This document shows positions 47,701 through 57,619 of a stretch of DNA of 64,000 nucleotides, piece after piece; within the stretch, counting starts at the first letter, position 1, and each line of letters begins with the position of its first letter. The DNA is taken from positions 29,323,249 to 29,387,248 of the forward strand of contig CM045735.1 of the NCBI GenBank assembly GCA_024760905.1. Direction: 5' to 3'. A model generated the notes under the pieces. The model was not told where the DNA came from. It saw only the letters and a list, made by a program, of their open reading frames with translations, and made no database searches. This DNA is from Plotosus lineatus. Its lineage: Eukaryota > Chordata > Actinopteri > Siluriformes > Plotosidae. The position numbers and the translations under genes are program-made.

Positions 47701-50700
47701 ATGTGGGCGGATCCGATATCTTGAAATTCTAATTTTATTGGATTATAACAACAGCCACAGACTGCGCGTGTTGTTTTTGAGTAAAGAGATAAATTTCCCT
47801 CGTTACACGCCGTGTACCCACTTGTTTTAGTGGCAAACTTGTATGGACTGTCTTAATTTGGTCTACTTTATAGTTGATCCACGTAAATTTCCGCGACTGT
47901 GTAAATAAAAAGCGGCGATGACGTGATAAATAGTTTCAAAGCCAAAGCCGCACCCTCCCCGTGCTCCGTGCACCTGCTGCCATCGTGTCCTCACTTATTT
48001 TTTTACCACTACAGCACTGATAGTAAGAAGAACTTTTCTTATTAATAAATAACTTCATTATGACAATGTCGTTTAAAATAAATTCAGAGTCTTATTATAC
48101 TCTAAAATTGTTGATCTTCTTTTTCAATTTAGTTGTATTCAGTATTAACATATATATAATTTTCTGAGTAGATTCTTCTCTGAGAGTGTTCAATACTTTT
48201 TCGTAGAGCAAATATAAGTAAAAATAAAATGACAGAACAAAGACTTTCTATTTGAAAATAAAGTTTTAAATAGAAAGTCTTGTTCTGTCCTTTTATTTTT
48301 ACTTATATGGCTCTGAGGATTAGATTTTAATGTATTTTTTTTTTGGCTCTCTTAGTCATAAAGGTTCTTGACCCCTGGTTTAAAGTATTTGAAATTAAAA
48401 CTACATCAGTTAAGCTCCTTTTTGTAAGTATAACCCCAAATCTTTTGGAGGGCTTCGCTCCCCTGAACCCCCCAGCAAGGGCGCAGCCTAGGCGGCCCCC
48501 TTGACCCCTGCCAATTTTTCCTCCTTTTCCATAAAGGCCATTTCTCATCCCTGAGTGATACCTCAGATAACGAATTTAATCTGTTTTGAGGGTGAGCCAA
48601 AAAATTAATTAGATGAAACAATTATTCTCATAAGAAATAACAGAAAACCAATTAATCCGTTCCAACCTTCTCCCAAACTTATGTAACCTGCCACAAACAC
48701 GTACAAACATGTATATTTCACTTAATATATTAATGATAAACATGTAAAAACAATAAATATTTTATATTAACAATAATAAATAATAATAAAACAAGAATCA
48801 ACAATAAGTCAACTCATCCTTATGATCATCGACTGTGGTGAATATGTTACGTGGGCAAGCACGAGGTGGTGCGTCACAGAGTAGGAGGAGGAGAATTTTG
48901 TGCTTTTGCACTCTGTGAATGGCAGTGAGGAAAGGCTATTGGTAAGCTCCCACAAGGCCAGTGATTCTCAAATAGTGGGGAGATTGGGGGGTATGTTGGG
49001 CTGATGTGGGAGGTATATGACCCTGGGGAACATGCTTTTTTGCAATACTGTACTAGAATTAAGTGTAATTGCACATTCACTACAGTAGTTGGCAGTGGCA
49101 CTCTCATTGTCGCACAGTGGAGTAGGGAAAACGCACGAGCAAACGATATGAGGTGCAGTAAACACTATTTATAGTCGTGTGCAGGGCGCTGAGGAGGGGC
49201 ATGAAATGTTTTTGGGGTTTTTTCCCCTCCCCCCTTGAGGGGTCGTCACAGAAAATAATTGAGAAGCGAGACACAAGACGTTCTTGGAGCGCTGAGGAAT
49301 ACATGCAGAAGAATGAGTTAATCGGCCTGGAAAAGCCATTTCAAGGGGGAGCTTGTAAAGTGAATTTTTGCTTGTTGGATGGAGCAGAATTTTGGTGGGT
49401 TCAAACTCGTATCATGGAAAAATCATTATAAGGGACACTCGTAGACGAGGTACCACTGTGTTCCTTTAAAGAGCGGATTGAAACACCTTTACCTGTGCAC
49501 CTTGGAGGTTGTTTGTAATGTCAATCATCGTTGTTTCGGATTCTATATTTACAGCTCGAACAGTGTTTCTCCTCTTGTGTCCACAGGTTGACCTGTGTGA
49601 TGCTTGGTTGGTATATCGGTGTTACTTTTTTCAGGATATTCCATATTGTAGTTTTGGTTGTACTTGGTGTTTGTGCAGTGGCTTTGGTAGATTTGTTTTC
49701 TTTTTGATAGCTGTGACATGGCATGCTTTATCCCCATTATGCTTTGTCCTTTCACAGTCATCAGGCGTCCACAATGGCGCAAAGCAAGTCTCGACATTCA
49801 GAGCTGTTAACTGTTTAAAAAAATCCGTCCAACATGGTGCACCTGGTCAGCAATAAATATATTTGTCTCATGCTCTACTATTTTTGATCACTTGCATGGC
49901 ATGGCATCAGCATATTACACAATTACTTTGACATACAGTACAAATAAGGAACTGACTCATTTATTTTAAAGTGCTGATAATAAAACCAACCATTACGCCC
50001 TATGTTATGAAAAGCTGAGCTTTTGATTTTTTTTTTTTTTTTTTTAAAGGGACTTAAAGAAGATCACACAGATCCAACAGGTTGAGGCTGCTACAGTCGA
50101 AGAAAGGCTGCTCAATATGGACTTCATGAAAAACAAATCCAGAGACCTGACCTATAGAAATAAGATGGCACAGGTGTGTGTCTTGTGGATTCTGTATCAC
50201 AATATGTCTTAGAATAACATACTTGTGGAATTTCATGCAAGCGTGAGGAAACTTGGTAGGATTCTGATGATCGTGATGAGTTTTCAAAAATGTCAAATTT
50301 TGCCACAATTAATATTACGATTTCTGATTTGATGGCAGTCATGATAGAACATAGTGTAGCTGAGCAAACCTTAAGAGAATGTAAGAGACTTTGAAGTGTC
50401 ATCATGGAGGTTCTCGAAGAACTTGGAACCATGTTACCTTTGAGTTTCATCTTTTGAATGGACCATTATAAATATATAGGGTAGCACACAAAATGTCATT
50501 TAAATTGTGTTACAGGAGTATACACTGGTGAGCTATATCTAGAACACCACCTGACCAGTCTGTATTTAGCCCCATACACAGTAAGTGGCAGGGCACGGTG
50601 TGCTCTGGCACCTTTTTGTCATAGCAGTCATTAAAGGTTTCTGCAATTTGTGCTCCTCCGTAGGGTCAGACCGGATGTACTAGCCTGTACCCCTTCACTC

Positions 50701-53700
50701 ATCAACAAGCCTTGGCACCCATGACACTAGTCATTTTTTTGCTCTTTGGTAACATTCTGGGTAGGTACTTGATACTATATGCCAGGAACAGCTTCAGACA
50801 AGTTTGAAGATGTATAGACCCAGTCGTTTCGCCATCACAGTCTGTTCCTTGTCAAAGTCACAATTTTTGAGGTTTATTTTACACTTTATTTTTTTTTTAA
50901 ACCATGATGGGTGTATATCAGCTCCAGACATATGATGTGTAATCATTAAGAAAAGTAAACAAAAAAGATTTTTAAAATAGTTTATATATTTTAAAGAAGA
51001 CTGTTCTTTCTGCTTGCATGGGCTTGCTTTGGGAACTTTGGATTCCTCGCAGAATCATGCACGATTGGCTGTTCACTATCACCCCTGAGTGTGAGTGTGA
51101 ATGGTTGTGAGAGTGTTGACCCTGCGATGGTCTGGCGAGTTGTCCAGGGTGCACCTTGCCTTCTCCCAGAGTTGGCTGAGATGGGTGCCAGCCTCCCCAT
51201 GACCCTAATTAGCATTAAGCATCTTAGAAAATTAATGGATGATTATAACAGAGGCAGGTCAGTTGAGCTCTATGCATCAAACCAAGTGAAGCCTTATATA
51301 TCTAACTGTGTCGTCTCATTCAGAGATTTGCTCATGGTCTACCATGTAGGCATTTTAGTATATACTATGCAGAAAGAAGTGAAATCAAATTGAGATAATT
51401 ATTTATTTATTTTTAATTTTTAAAGTGTGATAATGCCGATGCTGCCTGCTCATGACAATTTGTGAAAGTCTATCAGTTTGATTCAGGCATTCTCAACAGG
51501 CAACAATGTTTTTATTCCCCAGATAGTAGACTAATCAGATTGTGTATATCCTTGTAGTGTATACTAATCAGTGTTATACACTGCATCTGTTAGTGCTCAT
51601 AATGTTGTTAAAGTTATGGCAGAATGATGTATTTGTTGCATACTTTCTGACTGTAAAATGGATATCGATGCCATTTCTGTGGGTCACACAAATATACAGT
51701 GGTGGTCTAGTGGTATAGGGCGCTGGATCGCTGATCCAAAGGTTGGTGGTTCGAGTCCCACTCTCCACAAGGTTGTCACTGTCCCCCCCAGTGCGGCTAA
51801 CTGGGTTATCAAAGGCGGTCCATGTCTCTCACTGTCTATGGTGAGAGGCATGTAAAAGAACCATTGCTGACTTTCGTAAAAAGGGTAGGCTGCAAAGTCG
51901 TCAGCGTGTTTCTGTCCCTTGCTAAAAGGGTTGTGACAGGAAGGGCATCCAACGTAAAGACCTCTGCCAAATTAAACGTGCGAATTAAAATGATTCGCTG
52001 TGGCGACTCCCGAGTAAAAAAAGGGAAAAAGCCGAAAGGAAGACAGACACAAATATGACTTAATCCATATTATTAAAATCTTTTCTCAAAGTGTGTGTGT
52101 GTGTGTGTGTGTGTGTGTTGTGTATGGGTGATATTCCAGGATAAGCTGACTTCAAGACAGATGAAGGACTCACTTACTCATCAAGCTATTGTGCTTCTCT
52201 CAGAAGTATGAAGCTTTGTCTATTTAAATTTTTTTTTTTTTATTTCTCAGTTTTATTATTATTAGCCTGCTAACTTTAGCTTTTACCCAGCTTCAACATT
52301 GTACAAGACAATCACAGGAAGCTGTACAGTACGAAAGTCTTTATTGCAGAAATAAATGTGTTGTAAAAGCTGCTTGAATCAGATTAAGCTCTAAGTTTTT
52401 CTATTTTTAATTCTCTTTTATATTCACAGAAAATCAAAGAGTTGAAACAGGAAATTGCTCCGCTCCTGAAGAAACTAGAACCGTATAATGAGCTGAGCCC
52501 TGTAAGAAAACCTATAATCTTTTTCTAATTTAATATTTTCACAATGCTGGTATTTTATCATGTTACAATATTAACACAAAGCTCTTCTACAAATTGATGT
52601 GTTTAAAAATACACACTGCTATGTGCCTGCGTATCTGCATCTGGGGGTGTGATGCTAACACTAGTTGATGCTGGACAGTGTTTAAGGTGTATTTTAAAAT
52701 ACTAAATTTCAAATTTTCATACTGAGCCAGAAACTACCACGGTTTACTTTGAAACTGGTAACTATTATATCGCTCGGCAAAGACTTAAACACCGTTAATA
52801 AAAAGTCATATTAGACAGTTTGATGCATGTATCAAATAGTTATTAAAAGTTAGTTTATAGTACATCCAAAATACAAATTACATAAAAATACAAAATTCTA
52901 AATCCAGAAAGCATATGTAGACAGATTGGGCAAACTCCCATGCCCCCTCCAGAATCCTGTAGAATGTATAGAGTTGATCAAGAGTGCCGCGGCCAGGACG
53001 AAATCCACATTGTTTCTCCTAAATCCGATGTTCAACAATCCTTCGGATTATCCTCTCCAAAACCCCTACATATACTTTCCTGGGTAGGCTGAGGAGTGTG
53101 ATTCCACAATAATTGGAACACACCCTCCAGTCCCCTTTTTTAAAAAACTACCACAATTTGCCAATCCAGAGGGTCTTCCTCCTCCATGGAGGATGTGTTG
53201 GTGGGATTGAGGAGGTCCTCGAAGTATTCATCTTTGAACAACATCCCCAGTTGAGGTGAGCAGCTCCCCACTTCCTCTGTAAACAGTATTAATGGAGAAT
53301 TGCTTCCCACTCCTGGGGAGTCCTTTCCAGGCCCTCACCGAACTATGTATTCCAATGTGGGAAAAGTTTAGACCAGTGGAATAATAAGTATGCTTTCCCA
53401 CTTTATTTATTTATTTATTTTTTAGGAAATTAATGATGGATCATTTGAAACAAAGCATTAAAAAAAGAATGGCTTTAGAAAAAAAAAAATCCACCCTTTG
53501 ATGATGCAGAGTCCCTTGAGGCCATCAAAATTAGATTTTTAGTTATTGTATGGCGCAGTGGTGGCCTTATGGTAAGCGTGCGTGCGTGTCCTTTCGGCTT
53601 TTTCCCTTTTACTCGGGAGTCGCCACAGCGAATCGGCTGATTCGCACATTTGATTTGGCATGGGTTTTTACGTCGGATGCCCTTCCTGTCACAACCCTTT

Positions 53701-56700
53701 TCGCAAGGGACAGAAACACGCTGACGACTTTGCAGCTACTCTTTACGAATGTCAGCAATGGTTCTTTTACATGCCTCTCACCATAGACAGTGAGAGACAT
53801 GGCCCGCCTTTGATAACCCAGTTAGCCGCACTGGGGGGGACAGTGACAACCTTGTGGAGAGTGGGACTCGAACCTCCAACCTTTGGATCAGCGATCCAGC
53901 GCCCTATACCACTAGACCACCACTGCCCCCGGTGGCCTTATGGTAAGGTGCCGGATTAATGATCCCAAGGTTGGGAGTTCAAGCCTTACTGTCAACGGTT
54001 GTCACTGCTGTACCTCCAGTCCAGCTAACTGGGTTACCAAAGGCCAGCCATGTCTTTCACTGTGTCTGTGGTGAGAGGATCATGTAAAAGAACTATTTCT
54101 GACTTTCGTCAAGAGTAGCTGCATAGCCGCTGACGTGTTTCTGCCCTGAGCTGTCCAGTAATTCTGTAATATAAATAAATCCTGTAATTTTCTCAAATTG
54201 CCAGTGTGCCTTATAATCTGGTGCACCTTATGTATTGAGGAAGCCGCGCTGCTTGATGGATTGTCAGAGTATTACGGCTACCATAGTCAGATGACTCGCT
54301 GAGTAATATGTGAGCGGCTGAGAGAAGTTTATGCCAAGAGACCAGAAGGCTTTTTCAACAAATCTTTTTACCTATTGATCTGTGACTCCATGCGTGCCCA
54401 TCTCACTGACACCGTCAAAACCCAAGTGAAGCAAACTAATTCGGAGCTTTCCATCATTCCAGGTGGATTAATTAAAGAACTCCAACCGCTAGATATTGGT
54501 GAGAACAGCTCATTCAAGGTTAGAGGGATCCGGGCTTTATGTCGAAATTGTGTAACTGTTAAACTCTGACACTGAAGATGAAGAATTTGATGGATTTGTG
54601 GAAGAGGAGTTAACTAAAAAAATTGAGTTTGTTTTATAATGTTACATCTGAACAATGTTGAGAGTTATTGTGAATGAGTTGAATGAAGTTTGACTTCTCT
54701 AACTTTTATTTGCTTCATGCACCTTATAAGCGGGTCAATCATCATTCATTGATTTTCTTCTTCTTCTTTTCCTTTCGGCCTTTCCGTTTATTCAGGGGTC
54801 GCCACAGCAAATCATCTGATCCGCATGTTTGATTTGGCAGAGGTTTTTACGTCAGATGCCCTTCCTGACACAACCCTTTAACAAGGGACAGATGTTCTGC
54901 CTTATAATCCAGTGCGCCTTATGGGCTGCAAAATACGGTAGTTCAGCTTGCAATGTGACGAAAAGCGTGAGGAGATTTTCGTCAGCCTTCAACTCCGTGC
55001 CTGTTCGTATACAAAGAGATTTGTCATACTATTAAATTTATTCTCATAAAATGAAATTAGAATCTGATCAAAACATTCCTCCAGTACCAGAAATATGAGT
55101 AACACCAGCAAGACACCTAAACCCCAACTGCTCTCTGGGTGCCAGCAATGTGTATGGCTCCGAGTGCGTGTGCTCACTTTGAATGGGTTAAATGTGGATA
55201 CAATCATTTCCATAGTGGGATTAATACAGTAAAGCAAACATGTGCAAGATAAGAGAACACCCAAACCAAATGAGGGAGAAGTGTGTTGACCTTCATAAGT
55301 CAGAGAATCATGATCTGCACAGTAGCTACTCTCCTGAAAAGCTACTCTCCTGAAAATGCACACTTCTAGTATTAATAAAGAAGACATTCACTGCCACAGT
55401 TAAAATTTGCCAGTCGAGGGATGCAAGGTTATTCGCAAGATCCTTGTGCAGAGAAGAGGATGGTAAAAGAGACAAAACTAAGGTGGTAAAAAACCTCCAA
55501 TGTCACCTACAGATTGGTAGGTGTTTCATGGTTTGGTGAAATGAAATGATGTTTAGTTTCTCCCCAGGTCGTTTGTGATCTTTAAAACTGAATCAGTGGT
55601 GTTGGACCTGAGAACAGCTCGGATCTGAGAAGTGCAATAATAGTGACACTGCTGCTTGTTATAGCTTCACGACTCTTAACATTTTTCCGTCTGAAAGAAA
55701 AGTTATTCTAGAGTTTTATGAAGGCGGTGATTGGTCATCTACCATGTCATTTGACCCTTTTTATGGCTGCACCTGAAAAGTCCCTCACACTAATATTTTG
55801 TTGTTTTACCTTCAGTCTTGATTGCAGCGAGGTCTTGAGGTTATTAGGGAAAAACTGAACCACTCCATGAAGTCCTCTCCAGCACATACCGAAGACTTTT
55901 GATAGGGTTAAGGTCAGGACTCTGGGGTGTTATTTTGTTTATGAAGATGATTGCCCTTGCTTCCTAAACCACATTTTCACTATTTTAGTCACAGTTTTAT
56001 ATATGATGTGATAACTCGCTCTTTCAGGATATCAGCTGACTTCATTTTATTGCCATATTAATGTTGCTGAGCCATGGCCTGACCAACAGGAATAACGGTT
56101 TAATTAAGATGAAACAAAGTGTTTCGAAGGCAGGACCTTATTTCTGGGTGTCCTGTGTCCTTTCATAATAAATATGCATTTAGTAGTATTAACCGAGTAA
56201 ATCCAGGTTCCTCAGTTTAATTCGTAACTCTGGTTATTGTCTGTGTAGAGGTGTGTGTGTGTGTGTGTGTGTGTGTCAGGCATCAAATCCTTGTACGTAC
56301 CTCATTCAAACTTGGTTATTTTAAGTATTGATTATAAGTCGGAAATATTGACACCAACAACCATGCCATGTTTTTCCCCATTCTCTCTCTCTCTCTCTCT
56401 CTCCCCCCCCCCCCCCCCCCAACACCTCTCCCCCAACAGAATCCTACCCTGGCTCGGGTTGCAATTGAAGAGGTCAAAAGACAACTGGTATGTTTTTCCA
56501 CTTATTATGAGCAATGTAATGATTTGGTGATTTGAATTTATGCATTGATGTAAAAAGTAACGACTGATATAAAATGAAGCAATGGTCATAAAACAGTGGC
56601 TGAATGGTTAAGGCTCTGGGCTATTGAGACTAGAAGGTTGGGGGTTCATGCCCCTGCACCATCAGGCTTTACAAAACAGTTTTATACATCAATCTTTATT

Positions 56701-56832
56701 TACACCAATAATGCACCACGTTTGTTTTTTTTCCTGACATTTTGTAATGTTTCTCTTCTGTTGATGTATTAGGAGACACTGGATGCTGAACTCGAGCATA
56801 AGGTGGACTTGATGAACACGTCATCTCGGTGA
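34917..56832 (+). CDS. haus1: HAUS augmin-like complex subunit 1
   Basis: Nine exons: 34917-34937, 35028-35202, 45531-45666, 45976-46110, 50050-50173, 52140-52205, 52430-52501, 56440-56487 and 56773-56832. All are GT-AG and in phase and give 278 aa, the same length as human HAUS1. The N-terminus MCEKNKR joins VSRWLETVFG, then VPRFEVNTRTIELLDQLAQ; later parts include YLQDVLQQSV, FVPAINKLTNDLVEAEK, NMDFMKNKSRDL, SLTHQAIVLLSE and NPTLARVAIEEVKRQL. The protein is nearly all predicted coiled coil. Augmin (eight HAUS subunits) binds spindle microtubules and recruits gamma-tubulin for branching nucleation. Intron 2 (10.3 kb) and introns 4 and 7 are expanded by transposons. Three acceptors abut simple repeats. 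Exon 6, of 22 codons, lies just past a (gt)n tract and would be easy to miss. Confidence 0.96.
35367..38489 (-). mobile_element. RTE-clade LINE copy E, full length, with 9-bp target-site duplications
   Basis: A very close relative of copy D in the same orientation. The 5' UTR lies at about 38489-38200, the endonuclease at about 38190-37600 (KSVSPGLRVGTLNVGTM, GEDFNGHVG) and the RT at 37091-35901 ([26 protein letters not shown]). The C-terminal part ends near 35400, and the 3' end is at 35367. The direct repeat tacatttat lies at 35358-35366 and 38490-38498. At least five frameshifts or stops break the ORF. It sits antisense in haus1 intron 2. Confidence 0.93.
38520..38867 (+). mobile_element. 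Jockey/CR1-like RT fragment with inverted duplication
   Basis: The plus strand reads YLDFAKAFDTVPNQQLLSKL at about 38589-38648 and later VTSGIPQDSVLAPALFVV (about 38805-38860), RT palm motifs unlike the RTE or Rex3 elements here. Between them a 38-base sequence at 38693-38730 returns as its exact reverse complement at 38761-38798. No ends of the parent element are visible. Confidence 0.7.
38868..40399 (-). mobile_element. Tc1-like DNA transposon (second family), complete ends
   Basis: Long inverted repeats of roughly 200 bases begin ctagtccttctaaaaa at the left and, in reverse, ctagtccttttcaaag at the right. Inner matches include tgctaattttttgaga and caataaaagg-type blocks. TA flanks both ends (38866-38867 and 40400-40401). 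The transposase is on the minus strand, from about 40070 down to about 39240: MGKTADLTAVQKAI-like start, LFSDESQFCMSFGNQGARVW, SVMVWGAMSAAGVGPL. Frameshifts occur near 39900, 39380 and 39280. It differs from the family at 16032. Confidence 0.92.
40424..43527 (+). mobile_element. RTE-clade LINE copy F, near full length
   Basis: The 5' UTR starts near 40424 (gcagtgcccccctcacgcc). The endonuclease is open from 40693 (MSPGLRVGTLNVGTM) to 41340. The linker is broken at several points between 41340 and 42290. The RT is open from 42292 to 43218 ([33 protein letters not shown]). The C-terminal part is GRRPR followed by a stop near 43377. The 3' end ctgaagggaaaagccgaaag with aaaagaag closes it. No target duplication was found. 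It sits sense in haus1 intron 2. Confidence 0.92.
43551..44440 (+). pseudogene. hAT-type transposase remnant
   Basis: From 43866 the frame reads MPAKGKEQRYKDSYHEEF, then FISKSTKGEYFAFCSPCR, a BED-type zinc-finger start. After a frameshift near 44060 it reads IRAECLFTSLFVEHNIPVAL and HVGPLLRKAFPNSDKVK, and after a stop near 44240 VFSVATDGSSDSNAKLYPIV. These are N-terminal blocks of hAT transposases common in fish. The catalytic C-terminus is missing. The left flank from 43551 (catagctgcgaacatttacg) may be its terminal region. Confidence 0.7.
44441..45119 (+). other. haus1 intron 2, no gene
   Basis: AT-rich sequence with a (gt)n(ta)n microsatellite at 44692-44725. Nothing else is recognised. 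Confidence 0.6.
45120..45310 (-). repeat. S2 SINE, degraded, reverse orientation
   Basis: The sequence atgtttttggactgtgggag and the preceding attcacactcatggg are the reverse complement of the S2 body. Confidence 0.45.
46111..46633 (+). other. haus1 intron 4, left part
   Basis: No gene or repeat recognised before LINE copy G. Confidence 0.5.
46634..46870 (+). mobile_element. RTE-clade LINE copy G, extreme 3' fragment
   Basis: It has only the last 75 codons (HVQRRDSEYIGNRMLRLEL to MIRCGDP), the 3' end ctgaagggaaaagccgaaag and a (gaa)n tail. It is strongly 5'-truncated, and what remains of the ORF is open to its normal stop at 46832. Confidence 0.92.
47451..48377 (+). mobile_element. hAT-like non-autonomous element with 8-bp target-site duplication
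   Basis: 927 bases with inverted ends caggggtcgggaacctgtgg and, reversed right end, caggggtcaagaacctttat. The 8-bp direct repeat gtttaaag at 47443-47450 and 48378-48385 is the hAT signature. No transposase ORF. An internal hairpin lies at 48213-48307. Confidence 0.9.
48554..49458. mobile_element. Unclassified DNA transposon relic
   Basis: The left end agtgatacctcagataacga and the reversed right end cagtggtacctcgtctacga are inverted copies of a CAGTGGTACCTC-type terminus. No coding capacity is recognisable inside. Superfamily not decided. Confidence 0.5.
49459..50049 (+). other. End of haus1 intron 4
   Basis: No repeat recognised except a T20 run at about 50026-50045 that directly abuts the exon 5 acceptor aaag. 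Confidence 0.6.
50174..51059 (+). other. haus1 intron 5, left part
   Basis: No gene or known repeat recognised. Confidence 0.5.
51060..51240 (+). repeat. S2 SINE, 3' half
   Basis: It has cctgcgatggtctggcgag, gggtgccagcctccccatga and ccctaattagcattaagca in order. The head is missing. Confidence 0.65.
51696..52046 (+). mobile_element. S1 SINE, full length, with 10-bp target-site duplication
   Basis: The clearest complete plus-strand S1 copy (351 bases). The A box is tggtctagtggtatag at 51704-51719 and the B box ggttcgagtcc at 51748-51758, the spacing expected of a pol III promoter. The body runs from ggctaactgggttatcaaag to gtttctgtcccttgctaaaa. The LINE-5'-like block is gggttgtgacaggaagggca at 51929-51948 and the LINE-3'-like end is gattcgctgtggcgactccc at 51991-52010, then gccgaaagga. 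The direct repeat acacaaatat lies at 51686-51695 and 52047-52056. Confidence 0.92.
52083..52139 (+). repeat. (GT)n tract in front of haus1 exon 6
   Basis: About 28 bases of gt repeats at 52091-52118 lie 21 bases before the acceptor tattccag at 52132-52139. Confidence 0.85.
52502..52917 (+). other. haus1 intron 7, left part
   Basis: AT-rich, no recognised element. Confidence 0.5.
52918..53345 (-). mobile_element. Rex3-like fragment with internal deletion
   Basis: It shares cagattgggcaaactcccat and gtaggctgaggagtgtgatt with the Rex3 copy at 5954-9161, and then jumps from the caatttgccaatccagaggg block straight to the EEEDPGG-coding region, skipping about 170 bases of the full copy. More diverged than the full copy. 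Confidence 0.85.
53553..54160 (+). mobile_element. Chimeric S1/S2 SINE, truncated, host of a younger S1
   Basis: The head gcgcagtggtggccttatgg (53553-53576) continues after the nested insertion with gtgccggattaatgatccca (53948 on), the S1 body, and tttctgccctgagctgtcca near 54140, the same S1-to-S2 junction as at 34110 and 29521. The S2 tail is lost soon after. Confidence 0.75.
53577..53930 (-). mobile_element. S1 SINE nested in an older SINE, 17-bp target-site duplication
   Basis: Full-length minus-strand S1 copy. The tail tcctttcggctttttccc is next to gcgtgcgtg at the left, and the head has agtgggactcgaacctcca and tagaccaccactgccccc at the right. The direct repeat ggtggccttatggtaag lies at 53560-53576 and 53931-53947, and comes from the older SINE's own head. 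Confidence 0.93.
54190..54945 (+). pseudogene. Pogo-like element with transposase remnant
   Basis: Terminal-type blocks tgtgccttataatctggtgc (54208) and ctgccttataatccagtgcg (54898) bracket a decayed catalytic domain: FFNKSFYLLICDSMRAHLTD at 54351-54410, then SIIPGGLIKELQPLDI near 54450. These match the second and third acidic-motif regions of pogo/Tigger transposases. The N-terminal half is missing. An S1 SINE tail lies inside at 54763-54890. Confidence 0.75.
54763..54890 (-). mobile_element. S1 SINE, 3' end only
   Basis: It has ttttcctttcggcctttccg, gccacagcaaatcatctgat and ttacgtcagatgcccttcct. It stops at caagggacag, so it is strongly 5'-truncated and keeps only the two LINE-like blocks. 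Confidence 0.85.
55740..56060 (-). mobile_element. Possible Tc1-like relic
   Basis: Phrases such as aggtcttgaggttattaggg and gatagggttaaggtcaggac resemble the antisense of Tc1 transposase 5' regions. No ends and no ORF. Confidence 0.3.
56376..56420 (+). repeat. (CT)n(C)n polypyrimidine tract before haus1 exon 8
   Basis: About 26 bases of ct repeats and then 19 C's. It ends 19 bases before the exon 8 boundary and so forms the polypyrimidine tract of the acceptor ccccaacag. Confidence 0.9.
56594..56670 (+). repeat. tRNA-like SINE head
   Basis: The sequence gtggctgaatggttaaggct resembles an A box and gttgggggttcatgccc a B box. It is an isolated tRNA-derived fragment in haus1 intron 8. Confidence 0.4.
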
Positions 56833-56916
56833 CTGGCTGAAGAAGACAGCAGTTATAGTGTCGTTACTCTCCTGATATGAACTCCATACTCTCCATTTGG
56901 TTTTTGTCTGTGTAAA

Positions 56917-56922
56917 AATAAA
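56917..56922 (+). promoter_or_regulatory. haus1 polyadenylation signal
   Basis: aataaa 85 bases after the TGA at 56830-56832. Confidence 0.65.
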
Positions 56923-57177
56923 AGCAATTTCTGAAAAGTTCAACATAGTTCATCAGTGATATTTTTGCTTCAGCAAAACTGGTGTTACAAGCTATGTGTA
57001 TATTCAAAAAGGAAACGCAGGCATCATGATTGTGTGTGGGTAGCCATCTACCTACTTTAGGGGCCCAGGATTCTTCTGAGTTTTGCTGATAGTTTGTGGG
57101 ATTTTGCATGTTTAGGTTTTCTCTGGATTCACCAGTTTCCCCCCCCCACCTTCAAAAACTGCAGGGAGGTGTATATC

Positions 57178-57375
57178 TGTTTCGTTATTTGCCAAACCAC
57201 TTGATCCTATTAGGGTTACGTGGAGACTGATAGTGGGTGAAGGCAGAATACATCTGGAACAGTCATCAGACTGTTGCAAGGCAAACTCGCACACAACCAT
57301 TCACACTCATACCTAGGGACAATGTAATAACAATGCATGTCTTTGGACTGTGTGAGGAAACCCAGAGAAACCCAT
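57178..57375 (-). repeat. S2 SINE, reverse orientation, decayed
   Basis: It has cctattagggttacgtggag at the left and gtctttggactgtgtgagga at the right, in the reversed S2 order. Confidence 0.55.
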
Positions 57376-57619
57376 TTCATACCAAAACACCCTAGCTGAG
57401 CATTGGATGCAAAATCACATCCTGCTTTCTTGTGAGACACGTGTAATTACTATTGTGTCACTGTGCTGTTGTTAATCGATTATGTTCAGTAATCCTGTGT
57501 GTGTGTGTGTGTGCGTGCATTAGGATTAAATTTAGTCGGTATTTTTGCCTCCTGTCCTGTGTTACTTGGGTAGATTTCAGACCCATTGGGCTTCAACATA
57601 CTGTATTATGTTGAACGTA

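Noticed and set aside
51704..51770. Functional tRNA gene
   Set aside because: A and B boxes are good, but the sequence lacks a cloverleaf and continues into a repeated body with a target duplication, so it is a SINE head.
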